Shown here piece after piece: positions 43,080-50,601 of a DNA stretch of 63,299 nucleotides; positions within the stretch are counted from its first letter, which is position 1, and every line of letters starts with the position of its first letter. The position numbers were made by a program, and so were the translations under genes. Source of the stretch: an uncultured Clostridia bacterium (GTDB taxonomy: Bacteria; Bacillota; Clostridia; Oscillospirales; Acutalibacteraceae); contig CALWJA010000027.1 in the NCBI GenBank assembly GCA_944380875.1, positions 1 through 63,299 on the forward strand, given 5' to 3'. Under the pieces are notes generated by a model. That model was given only the letters and a program-made list of their open reading frames with translations. It did not search any database and was not told the origin of the DNA.

Positions 43080-45080
43080 ATGCTTAAACAGGAAGGAAAT
43101 GCGCTTATCCGGCGATTTGACCGGGAGCTGCTTCGTATTGAGCCTTGGGGAGAAAACAGCTTTCGTGTCCGGGCTACAAAAAATGGTGTGTTGCTGGATA
43201 ATGAGGATTTTGCTTTGGAGAAAGTTCCGGAGGTTTCCGCTAAAATCGAAATCAACGGCACAAGAGCTTCTATCGTAAACGGTAAGATTCGCTGCGAGGT
43301 GTTTCCCTCCGGCAAGATTCGTTTTCTCAATCAAAAAGGGGAAGTCCTCTTAGAGGAATATGACCGCAATCGTTTTAGAGAAGAGGATGAGGGCTTTAAC
43401 AGCGCCCTGGAGGTATTCCCCCGGACATTTACTCCCAACAGAGGAACGGAAAATTTCCGTCTGGCTGTCCGGTTTGAGGCCAGCGAGGGCGAAAAGCTTT
43501 TTGGTATGGGGCAGTATCAGCAGCCGTATCTGGATCTGAAGGGCTGCATTATAGAGCTGGCCCATCGCAATTCCCAGGCCAGTGTACCTTTCCTCCTTTC
43601 CAACAAAGGGTATGGTATGCTGTGGAACAATCCAGCCGTAGGGCAGGTTACCTTTGGCAAAAACCTGACGGAATGGATCGCCGAATCCACCCGGCAGATG
43701 GATTACTGGATCACCGCGGGAGATACGCCTGCTGAGATAGAGGAAGCGTATACTGGCGTGGTGGGACGTGCTCCCATGATGCCTGTTTGGGCAACAGGGT
43801 TCTGGCAGTGTAAGCTTCGCTATCAGACCCAGGAGGAATTGATGGGAATTGCCCGGGAATACAAGAAGAGAGGCCTTCCCATATCCGTAATCGTAATTGA
43901 CTATTTCCATTGGCCCCATCAGGGAGATTGGCGTTTTGATCCGGAATTCTGGCCGGATCCGGAAGGTATGGTAAAAGAACTGAAGGAAATGGGCATTGAG
44001 CTCATGATTTCCGTGTGGCCAACCGTGGAGTCGGACAGCGAAAACTACAGAGAAATGCTGGAAAAAGGCTATCTGGTGGCTTCCGAAACTGGAAACCGTA
44101 TGACCCAGCTGGGCAACGCCTGCTTTGCGGATATGACAAATCCTGAAGCCCGGGAATATGTCTGGGGAAAAATACGGGATAACTATTATAAATACGGAAT
44201 CAAGGTGTTCTGGCTGGATGAAGCCGAGCCGGAGCTGACGGCCTATGATTACAGCAATTTCCGCTATCATAGAGGCGCGGATCTGGAAATTGGCAACCTG
44301 TATCCCAGAGAGTATGCCAGAATGGCCTATGAGGGCATGGAGAAGGAAGGGCAGGAAAATATTCTGAATCTTCTGCGCTGCGCTTGGGCTGGAAGCCAGA
44401 AATATGGCACACTGGTATGGAGCGGTGATATTGATTCCAGTTTCCGTTCTTTGAGAAGCCAATTTGCAGCAGGACTGAATATGGGCATTGCGGGTATTCC
44501 CTGGTGGACCACCGATATCGGCGGTTTCCACGGCGGTGATATTCACGATCCTGCATTTAAGGAATGCCTTACCAGATGGTTCCAGTTCGGTGCGTTTTCT
44601 CCCGTGTTCCGTCTCCACGGAGATCGTGAACCCCATAAGAAGCCTTTGACAGGCGTGGGCGGCGGCGCAATGCCCAGCGGTGCAGAAAATGAAGTCTGGA
44701 CCTATGGAGAAGAGGTTTACGAAATTTGTAAAAAGTATATGTTCCTGCGGGAAAAAATGCGCCCCTATATTCTGGAAGTAATGAAAGAAGCCCATGAAAA
44801 GGGCGCTCCCGCTATGCGTACCCTCTTCTGGAACTTCCCTGAGGATGCAAAGAGCTGGGAAGTTTCCGATGAATTCTGCCTAGGCAGTGATATTTTGGTG
44901 GCTCCCGTGCTGTATGAGGAGCAGAGAAGCCGCCAGGTTTATCTGCCTGCGGGGGTAAACTGGAGAGATTTGAACTCCGGCAATATTCTGGAGGGCGGAA
45001 AAACCTATACAGTGGAAGCGCCTATCGATACCATTCCCGTATTCATCCGGGAAGGAAAGCTTCCTGAGGTAAAGTTCTGA
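43080..45080 (+). CDS. GH31 glycosidase, probable alpha-xylosidase
   Basis: 666 residues, cytoplasmic. N-terminal beta-sandwich, then the GH31 barrel with the catalytic nucleophile Asp380 in FWLDEAEPE, acid/base Asp450 in WSGDIDSSF, and IPWWTTDIGGFHGGD. The nucleophile context resembles XylS/YicI-type alpha-xylosidases more than alpha-glucosidases. It would release xylose from xyloglucan side chains. GGGAGG precedes ATG 43080; an earlier ATG at 43032 has no RBS. Own promoter and terminator. Confidence 0.9.
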   Translation: MLKQEGNALIRRFDRELLRIEPWGENSFRVRATKNGVLLDNEDFALEKVPEVSAKIEINGTRASIVNGKIRCEVFPSGKIRFLNQKGEVLLEEYDRNRFREEDEGFNSALEVFPRTFTPNRGTENFRLAVRFEASEGEKLFGMGQYQQPYLDLKGCIIELAHRNSQASVPFLLSNKGYGMLWNNPAVGQVTFGKNLTEWIAESTRQMDYWITAGDTPAEIEEAYTGVVGRAPMMPVWATGFWQCKLRYQTQEELMGIAREYKKRGLPISVIVIDYFHWPHQGDWRFDPEFWPDPEGMVKELKEMGIELMISVWPTVESDSENYREMLEKGYLVASETGNRMTQLGNACFADMTNPEAREYVWGKIRDNYYKYGIKVFWLDEAEPELTAYDYSNFRYHRGADLEIGNLYPREYARMAYEGMEKEGQENILNLLRCAWAGSQKYGTLVWSGDIDSSFRSLRSQFAAGLNMGIAGIPWWTTDIGGFHGGDIHDPAFKECLTRWFQFGAFSPVFRLHGDREPHKKPLTGVGGGAMPSGAENEVWTYGEEVYEICKKYMFLREKMRPYILEVMKEAHEKGAPAMRTLFWNFPEDAKSWEVSDEFCLGSDILVAPVLYEEQRSRQVYLPAGVNWRDLNSGNILEGGKTYTVEAPIDTIPVFIREGKLPEVKF

Positions 45081-45100
45081 AATTTTTAAGTCATTTATGG

Positions 45101-45138
45101 GCGGCGTCCGGATCAGCATCGGGCGCCGCTTGGTTTTT
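45101..45138 (+). terminator. Terminator of the GH31 gene
   Basis: GCGGCGTCCG / CGGGCGCCGC (one G-U pair), then TTGGTTTTT. Confidence 0.75.
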
Positions 45139-45218
45139 CAGAGGCGTTTTGCATAGTGGTATCGGGAAAGACACGGTCTCAGGAAGGCGAAGAAGAAAAA
45201 GGAAGGGAGCGGGCCGGC

Positions 45219-46043
45219 ATGGCAGAAAGGAAAGAAGAAATGATTACGGAAGCAGAGCGGAATTCGGGAGAAGCGGAAAAGAGGAATGCACCAAAAGAGC
45301 TGGAAGCAGTTTTTATAGATCGAGACGGAACCATGTGTGAAAGCGCAGATATTGAATTTCCCTGGCAGTTTTCCCCTCTTCCAGGGCTTTCGGAGATGCT
45401 GGAAGAGATTCGTTCAACGGGCGCAAAGCTTTTTGTGTTCTCCAATCAGTCCTGTATTGCCAGAGGAAAGGATGGGGGCTACGATTTTGAAGGTGAGTTT
45501 CAAAATCTGGGCTTTGACGATTGGTTTATCTGCCCCCATGATAAAGAGGACGCATGTTCCTGCCGAAAACCTGCCAGCGGCCTGCTCCAAGAGGCCAAAG
45601 AAAAATACGGGCTCCATATGGAAAACTGCTATGTGATCGGCGACCGGTGGAGCGACATGCTGCCCGGAGGAAAGATGGGGTGCCGCCTGCTGTTGGTGCT
45701 TACCGGAAGGGGCAGGGAAGCGCTTGGGGAAGACAGGGAAAAATGGAGCCGGTATACGCCGGATTTTGTGGCGCCCACTCTCCGGGAAGCGGCTTCCTGG
45801 TTAAAAGAACAATATGGGAAGGATTCCGGCAAGAAGGCGCAGGAAAAGGAGCCTTCGGCCCTTCCGGAATGCCTTCCCAAAGATCCTTTTATCCTTTTAA
45901 GCTACGTGAATACAAAGTTGCGGGATGAAGGATGGAATCTGGAAAGTTTTTGCCGGGAAACAGGCGCTTCCGCTGAGATTTTATGCAAAATCCTTGGGGA
46001 CATAGATTACGAATACGACGGCGAAACCCGGCGGTTTGTGTAA
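45219..46043 (+). CDS. HAD-IIIA phosphatase fused to a C-terminal DUF4250 domain
   Basis: 274 residues. Residues ~25-200 are a HAD domain with nucleophile motif FIDRDGTM, motif II FSNQS, CSCRKP (zinc-loop remnant) and GDRWSDM, close to GmhB/histidinol-phosphatase types. Residues ~222-274 (LPKDPFILLSYVNTKLRDEGWNLESFC... EYDGETRRFV) match DUF4250, normally a stand-alone ~60-residue protein. The frame runs through without interruption, so this is a true fusion. ATG 45219 is chosen (GGGAG upstream); ATG 45240 with AAAGGA is also possible. Substrate unknown. Confidence 0.8.
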   Translation: MAERKEEMITEAERNSGEAEKRNAPKELEAVFIDRDGTMCESADIEFPWQFSPLPGLSEMLEEIRSTGAKLFVFSNQSCIARGKDGGYDFEGEFQNLGFDDWFICPHDKEDACSCRKPASGLLQEAKEKYGLHMENCYVIGDRWSDMLPGGKMGCRLLLVLTGRGREALGEDREKWSRYTPDFVAPTLREAASWLKEQYGKDSGKKAQEKEPSALPECLPKDPFILLSYVNTKLRDEGWNLESFCRETGASAEILCKILGDIDYEYDGETRRFV

Positions 46044-46120
46044 TCGTTTCAATATGGAGGCCACGGGTCTTTAACCGCAGGAGCTAGGGAATCCCCTTTC
46101 CCCGGATCTTCTTTTATTTG

Positions 46121-46148
46121 AATATTTCAGGCGTTCCCCGCATACAAA
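46121..46148 (+). promoter_or_regulatory. Candidate sigma-E promoter of spoIIID
   Basis: AATA, 16-bp spacer, CATACAAA. Seven of eight -10 positions fit the sigma-E pattern. It gives a ~25-nt leader, and spoIIID is sigma-E dependent in B. subtilis. Confidence 0.55.
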
Positions 46149-46178
46149 TGGGTAAACGATATCGGGGAGGCGTCGCCG

Positions 46179-46457
46179 GTGAAAGGCATTGTAGAAGAGC
46201 GCGCCGTGGAGCTGGGCGAGTATATTGTCCAGCATAAAGCCACTGTCCGCACTGCGGCAAAACAATTCGGCATCAGCAAGAGCACGGTTCATAAGGATGT
46301 GGCCCAAAGGCTGAAATACATAGATTTGCAGTTATACAGGAAAGTGAAACAGATTCTGGAGGTCAACAAGGCCCAGCGGCATATTCGGGGCGGCCTGGCA
46401 ACCCGCATGAAATATCAAAAAGAAGCGGCTTCCCGCCGTTTGGCTCAAAAAGATTAG
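46179..46457 (+). CDS. spoIIID: Sporulation transcriptional regulator SpoIIID
   Basis: 92 residues. Helix-turn-helix TVRTAAKQFGISKSTVHKDV followed by RLKYIDLQLYRKVKQILEVNKAQRHIRGGLATRMKY, highly conserved in endospore formers. It tunes mother-cell genes during engulfment. GTG 46179 with GGGGAGG 8 nt upstream. Strong evidence that the host sporulates. Confidence 0.97.
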   Translation: MKGIVEERAVELGEYIVQHKATVRTAAKQFGISKSTVHKDVAQRLKYIDLQLYRKVKQILEVNKAQRHIRGGLATRMKYQKEAASRRLAQKD

Positions 46458-46548
46458 AGAGCGGGTTTTGGCCCGTGGAATCCGGCGGGAGGGAGTAAGT
46501 CCGCCGAAAGACGACACCCCCAGTAAGCGGGGAAAAATACAAAATAAA

Positions 46549-46593
46549 AAAGCGCTGAACAAAAGCCTTTTCCGGGCTTTTGTTCAGCGCTTT
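46549..46593. terminator. Terminator between spoIIID and the PHP gene
   Basis: 19-bp stem AAAGCGCTGAACAAAAGCC / GGCTTTTGTTCAGCGCTTT, then CATTTT; A-rich on the other side, so useful for both converging genes. Confidence 0.85.
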
Positions 46594-46617
46594 CATTTTA
46601 ATGGCAATCGCTGGTGT

Positions 46618-47553
46618 TCAGTTTCTTCTTTCCTTCACAAAATGTTCTATGGAATCCGCAAAGGTTTGGGGCACAAAAAGGTCCCCGTATCCTTTTCCCA
46701 GAGATAGCCCCGGTTTGAATTGACCGTGAAAATCGCTCCCTCCGGAAGAAAGAGAGCCTGTTTCTTCTGCCAGCCGCCGGGTTTCTTTTCTCCAGAAATC
46801 GTCGTATTGGCAGTAAAGGGTTTCCAGACCGTCCGCGATGTTTTCCACTAAAAGTTCCCGAGCGGTGGAAAGAGCCTTCGAAGGATCTTTTGCGATCTGG
46901 TTTATGTGGGCGATGATGACAGCGCCGCCGGCTTTGCGGATCAGCTTCGCACATTCTTCCGGTGAAAACCGGGCTTTTGGGACATATCCGATTCCTCCCG
47001 GAACCATATATTCCCGGACAGCTTCCATGGGCGTGGAAGCCCGCCCTCTTTCCGCCAGCAGGGCCCCAATGTGCGTCCTGGTGACCATGCCGGATTCCTG
47101 GGGGAAATCCTCCTGGCATATGGGAAATCCCGCGTCGTGGAGCTTTTGGATCATAGCCCGGTTTCGTTCTTTCCGCTTTTCCGCCATATAGGAGAGTGCG
47201 GAAGAAAGTTCCGGGGTATCCGGCCGGATAAAGAGCCCTAGAAGATGAATGTCGCAGCCGTTGTGGAAGGTGGAGATTTCCACACCCGGAATCACAGAAA
47301 GCCCCAGCTTTTTTCCCTCTTCCATGGCTTCCGGCAGACCGGATACCGTATCGTGATCCGTTACCGCCAAAGAGGAAAGCCCGATTTTTTTGCCCAGGCG
47401 AATCAGTTCCTTTGGGGTCAGGGAACCATCGGAAGCGGTTGTATGGGTATGCAGATCGGTTTGAGGAGTATTCCCATTCTGCAAAGCTTCAGGTGGATTT
47501 GTGGATATATCCAATGTGGATTGCAGAGGACCATGTATTGCATCTGTTTTCAT
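46618..47553 (-). CDS. PHP-domain phosphoesterase (YciV/RNase AM type)
   Basis: 311 residues. Metal-binding motifs DLHTHTTASDGS, LAVTDHDTVSG, GVEISTFHNGCDIHLLG, AHINQ and GGSDFHG fit the PHP superfamily members that hydrolyse nucleoside 3',5'-bisphosphate or trim RNA 5' ends. ATG 47553 follows GAGG. Lies 47 bp after the TtcA-like gene on the same strand, so the two probably form one transcript. Terminator shared with spoIIID. Confidence 0.88.
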   Translation of the reverse strand: MKTDAIHGPLQSTLDISTNPPEALQNGNTPQTDLHTHTTASDGSLTPKELIRLGKKIGLSSLAVTDHDTVSGLPEAMEEGKKLGLSVIPGVEISTFHNGCDIHLLGLFIRPDTPELSSALSYMAEKRKERNRAMIQKLHDAGFPICQEDFPQESGMVTRTHIGALLAERGRASTPMEAVREYMVPGGIGYVPKARFSPEECAKLIRKAGGAVIIAHINQIAKDPSKALSTARELLVENIADGLETLYCQYDDFWRKETRRLAEETGSLSSGGSDFHGQFKPGLSLGKGYGDLFVPQTFADSIEHFVKERRN

Positions 47554-47600
47554 ATACTTTTCCTCTTTTCCGTTTCTATTCCCGATTCTATTCCCGAATT

Positions 47601-48545
47601 TTAGGGACAATCTTCCGTTTGCCCGTCGTCGCATACACCATTCCAGTAGGCGGAGCCGGGGCGGTTATATTCCGAAAGGAACGGAACGGCTTCCTCCCCT
47701 TTTCGGTAACCGATGATTGTTCCCAGGTTTACGGAATGGACGCTCAAAAAGATGTTTCTGTCAACAGAAGGGTTTCGGCGCCTAAGCTGCTGAATTAGTT
47801 CTTTCATTTCCTGCCGCTTGCTGTCTACCCGGCCCGAGGAGAGGCCTTCTGTCAGCCGGCAGGCGCATTGGAGAAATTCCAGATGGTTATAATCCCGCCA
47901 GGCAAGAATATCTGCTTCTTTAACCATATACAGGGGCCGTATCAGTTCCATACCGGGATAATGGGAACTGTGCAGCTTGGGCATCATGGTTTTGACCTCA
48001 GCCCCGTAGAACATACTCATAAGGACGGTTTCGATCATGTCGTCCATATGGTGCCCAAGGGCGATTTTATTGCAATTAAGTTCCTGGGCCAGTTTATAGA
48101 GGCACCCCCGGCGCATACGGGCGCAGAGATAACAGGGGGATTTTTCCTGCCCTGCGGTGACTTCAAAAATTCGCTTTTCCCGCATTACAATGGGAATCCC
48201 AAGCCTTTCGGCATTTTCCAGAATCCGCTGCCGGTTTTCTTCTGTATAGCCGGGATCCATCACCAGATATTCCACGTGAAAGGAAACGGGGCTGTATTTC
48301 TGCAGATGCTGCATGCACTTGGCCAGCAGCATGGAATCCTTGCCTCCAGAGATACATACGGCAATTCGGTCACCTTCCTGTATCATGGCATAATCCTTTA
48401 AAGCACCGATAAAGGGGTTCCATATGCGTTTGCGGTAAGTTTTGAGTATGCTTTGCTCAATTTTGGCGCTTTCGGCTTTTTGGGCATTTCTGCCGGACGC
48501 CGTGTTTTCTGCAGAAAATGCAGGCTGCATTGCAGAGTCAGACAT
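47601..48545 (-). CDS. TtcA/TtuA-type tRNA thiolation PP-loop ATPase
   Basis: 314 residues. PP-loop ISGGKDSML, CXXC-type PCYLCARMRRG and a later Cys in QCACRLTEG (three Cys pattern for an iron-sulfur cluster), and ALGHHMDDMIETVLMSMFYGAEVKTMMPKL. Such enzymes insert sulfur into tRNA (2-thiocytidine 32 or 2-thiouridine 54). The C-terminal third (NPSVDRNIFLSVHSVNLGTIIGYR) is shared with Clostridia homologues. GGAGG 5 nt before ATG 48545 decides the start. Confidence 0.85.
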   Translation of the reverse strand: MSDSAMQPAFSAENTASGRNAQKAESAKIEQSILKTYRKRIWNPFIGALKDYAMIQEGDRIAVCISGGKDSMLLAKCMQHLQKYSPVSFHVEYLVMDPGYTEENRQRILENAERLGIPIVMREKRIFEVTAGQEKSPCYLCARMRRGCLYKLAQELNCNKIALGHHMDDMIETVLMSMFYGAEVKTMMPKLHSSHYPGMELIRPLYMVKEADILAWRDYNHLEFLQCACRLTEGLSSGRVDSKRQEMKELIQQLRRRNPSVDRNIFLSVHSVNLGTIIGYRKGEEAVPFLSEYNRPGSAYWNGVCDDGQTEDCP

Positions 48546-48594
48546 AAAATCCTCCTGTTCCCTGGTGAACGCCGATGGTTTTCTATACCTAATT

Positions 48595-48623
48595 ATTATA
48601 AAAATAGCCGGGGGAAAAGTCAA
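48595..48623 (-). promoter_or_regulatory. Sigma-A promoter of the TtcA-like/PHP operon
   Basis: Reverse strand: TTGACT, 17-bp spacer, TATAAT. Very strong match, 50 bp before the start codon. Confidence 0.85.
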
Positions 48624-48844
48624 TGAAACCCCCATCAGGCTTGGAGAACGGCGGGAAAACTTCCGGCATACGCTGTAAAGAGACGGTTTTGGAGCAAATA
48701 TCATTCCCGCTCTCTTTTTTGTGTTTGCAGGATGAAAGGAGCAAAGGCAGGAATGCGATGCGTCAGATCGTTCTTTATTTTGGCCACAACGGCTGCGAAA
48801 TTCGGAAATTTCTTATATGACGAAACTGAAGGAGGAGAAGAAGT

Positions 48845-49828
48845 ATGTGTGCTGCAGATACTGCCCGAAGTATAAAAATAGGAGGAATTGATGTATCCGT
48901 TCACAACGGTACTGTGGATTGGAAGAAAGTAAAAAACAGCGGTATAAATTTTACGGTTATACGAGCGGGATACGGAAATTCTATCAGCCAGAAGGACGCC
49001 CGGTTTGAAGAAAATATGAAGGGCGCGTTGGAAGCAGGTCTTGGAGTAGGCGTATATTGGTTCTGTTATGCGGTAAATCCGGAAGAAGCCCGGAAAGAAG
49101 CGGCTGTCTGCAAAGAGGTGCTGAAGAAGTGGAAAGGGAAATTTGCATATCCGGTGTTTTACGACTTTGAGTATGATACGGAGGAATATGCCCGAAAACT
49201 TGGGGTGGAATTTTCCAATTCCGATAGAACGGATATTATCCTAGCCTTTATGGAAGAAATGAAAAAGGAGTATCCTTCGGGATATTACAGTAACCCGGAT
49301 TATCTTACCCATAAACTGGAATATTCTCGATTGAAAGAATGGCCTCTTTGGTTGGCGCAGTATAACTCGGAACCTAAATGGGACTGCGTTTTGCAGCAGT
49401 CTTCCAGCACAGGCGCCGTTGACGGTATTAAAGGAAATGTGGATACCAATATAGCCTATAAGCAGTATACCCTCAAACCTATCGTGAAACCGATCGTAAA
49501 ACCCACAGAAGGGAAGACGTATACCATTCAATCTGGGGATACTTTGTGGGAAATCGCGCAAAAAGAAAAAACAACTGTGGAAGCACTCTTGGCTCTCAAT
49601 CCGCAGATTCAGGACGCATCCCGTATTTATCCCGGGCAGGTTATACGTCTTTCTAATAAAGGGAGCATGCCTCAGACGGGAAAAACGGTAACGGTAAAAG
49701 CGGGGGATACGCTTTCTGCCATTGCGGAGAAAGCGGGAATCACCCTTTCTGCACTTTTAAAACTGAATCCCAAAATTCAGGATCCAGATAAGATTTATCC
49801 CGGTCAGATTATTCAAATTGCTCCCTGA
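48845..49828 (+). CDS. GH25 lysozyme with two LysM domains
   Basis: 327 residues. GH25 catalytic domain (about 10-200): GIDVSVHNGTVDW (Asp16) and FYDFEYD (Asp107, Glu109). A short duplicated linker PIVKPIVKP precedes two LysM domains (about 219-263 and 276-326: YTIQSGDTLWEIAQKE, VTVKAGDTLSAIAEKA). It cuts muramic-acid linkages. There is no signal peptide, so it may act from inside (mother-cell lysis or spore) or leave by another route. GGAGGAG precedes ATG 48845. Confidence 0.93.
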   Translation: MCAADTARSIKIGGIDVSVHNGTVDWKKVKNSGINFTVIRAGYGNSISQKDARFEENMKGALEAGLGVGVYWFCYAVNPEEARKEAAVCKEVLKKWKGKFAYPVFYDFEYDTEEYARKLGVEFSNSDRTDIILAFMEEMKKEYPSGYYSNPDYLTHKLEYSRLKEWPLWLAQYNSEPKWDCVLQQSSSTGAVDGIKGNVDTNIAYKQYTLKPIVKPIVKPTEGKTYTIQSGDTLWEIAQKEKTTVEALLALNPQIQDASRIYPGQVIRLSNKGSMPQTGKTVTVKAGDTLSAIAEKAGITLSALLKLNPKIQDPDKIYPGQIIQIAP

Positions 49829-50330
49829 TTTTCTTGAGCAGGATGTTATCCCAGCCAGAATGGAAATTTTTCTTTAAGATGGTTAAATATAGAGGTTTTC
49901 ACATTAAAAGGGGAGAATCCCAGTAAAAAGGAGTTCCCTAGTGTTTACAATATGCAAAGTAAAAAAGAATAGTGGAGGCGGCCAGAGTAAGTTGCCGGGA
50001 AAAGGGGAACCCTATCAGGGGTTCCCCGAAAAGTTTTGCGTTGCAACATGGTGGAACAATTTAAAATAATATTTATCTACTATAATTGGTTTTAGTAAAT
50101 AAAAATTGCTTTATCAATTTAATTCAGTATTGCTTTTTTTTGATATTGTTTTACTTAAAAACAGCATAACAGGCAAAAATCTACAAAAAAATTGTTGATA
50201 GTATCCAAAAAGCAATAGAGAGCATGTGGCGATTCATTGATTTTAGGGAAATTTGTAGTATGCTTCTTTTACCTTCATACTTTTTGTAGTATAATAAACG
50301 CCATAGCAAGTACTGATGGGCGTGGTAAAA
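49829..50330. other. AT-rich upstream region of the opp operon
   Basis: About 500 bp without a gene. It includes a hairpin after GH25 (50004-50027) and direct copies of TTTGTAGTAT at about 50252 and 50283. An AGTATG-N13-CATACT inverted repeat is at about 50256-50280, with a TATAAT -10 at 50290-50295 whose -35 is unclear. The repeats next to the -10 look like a regulator site. Confidence 0.45.
50004..50027 (+). terminator. Hairpin after GH25
   Basis: GGGGAACCC / GGGTTCCCC with a 6-nt loop; T-run weak (GAAAAGTTTTG). Possible GH25 terminator. Confidence 0.4.
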
Positions 50331-50424
50331 CGTATTTTCTGAATTGTAATTTCTATATTTTCCCTATATGGAACATATGCATTGGGCTATAGGGAAAGTG
50401 AAGAAAATTACAGAAGAAAATACG
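50331..50424 (+). promoter_or_regulatory. Long stem-loop in the oppA leader
   Basis: Three nested complementary pairs: CGTATTTTCT/AGAAAATACG, GTAATTTCT/AGAAAATTAC and TTTCCCTATA/TATAGGGAAA, closing on a ~19-nt loop. It lies between the -10 and the oppA start, so it is transcribed. Not a terminator (no T-run). No known riboswitch matched. Confidence 0.6.
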
Positions 50425-50601
50425 GTGTGACTGCATATGACATGTGCATAGGCAGGTGTTTCGTTGCCTTATGCTTGTAAAACTTCCATTTTAAGCCCGG
50501 CGAGATATTTTTCGCATATGTGCGGCAAAAAGTGTGAAGATATAGGCAGACAATATGGCTTTGCACTTTACCAGAACATCAAACTGAAAGGAAGGTATAA
50601 A

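Noticed and set aside
43350-44795. 481-codon reverse-strand frame over GH31
   Set aside because: Shadow; GH31 catalytic motifs are on the forward strand.
47868-48401. 177-codon forward frame
   Set aside because: Shadow of the TtcA-like gene.
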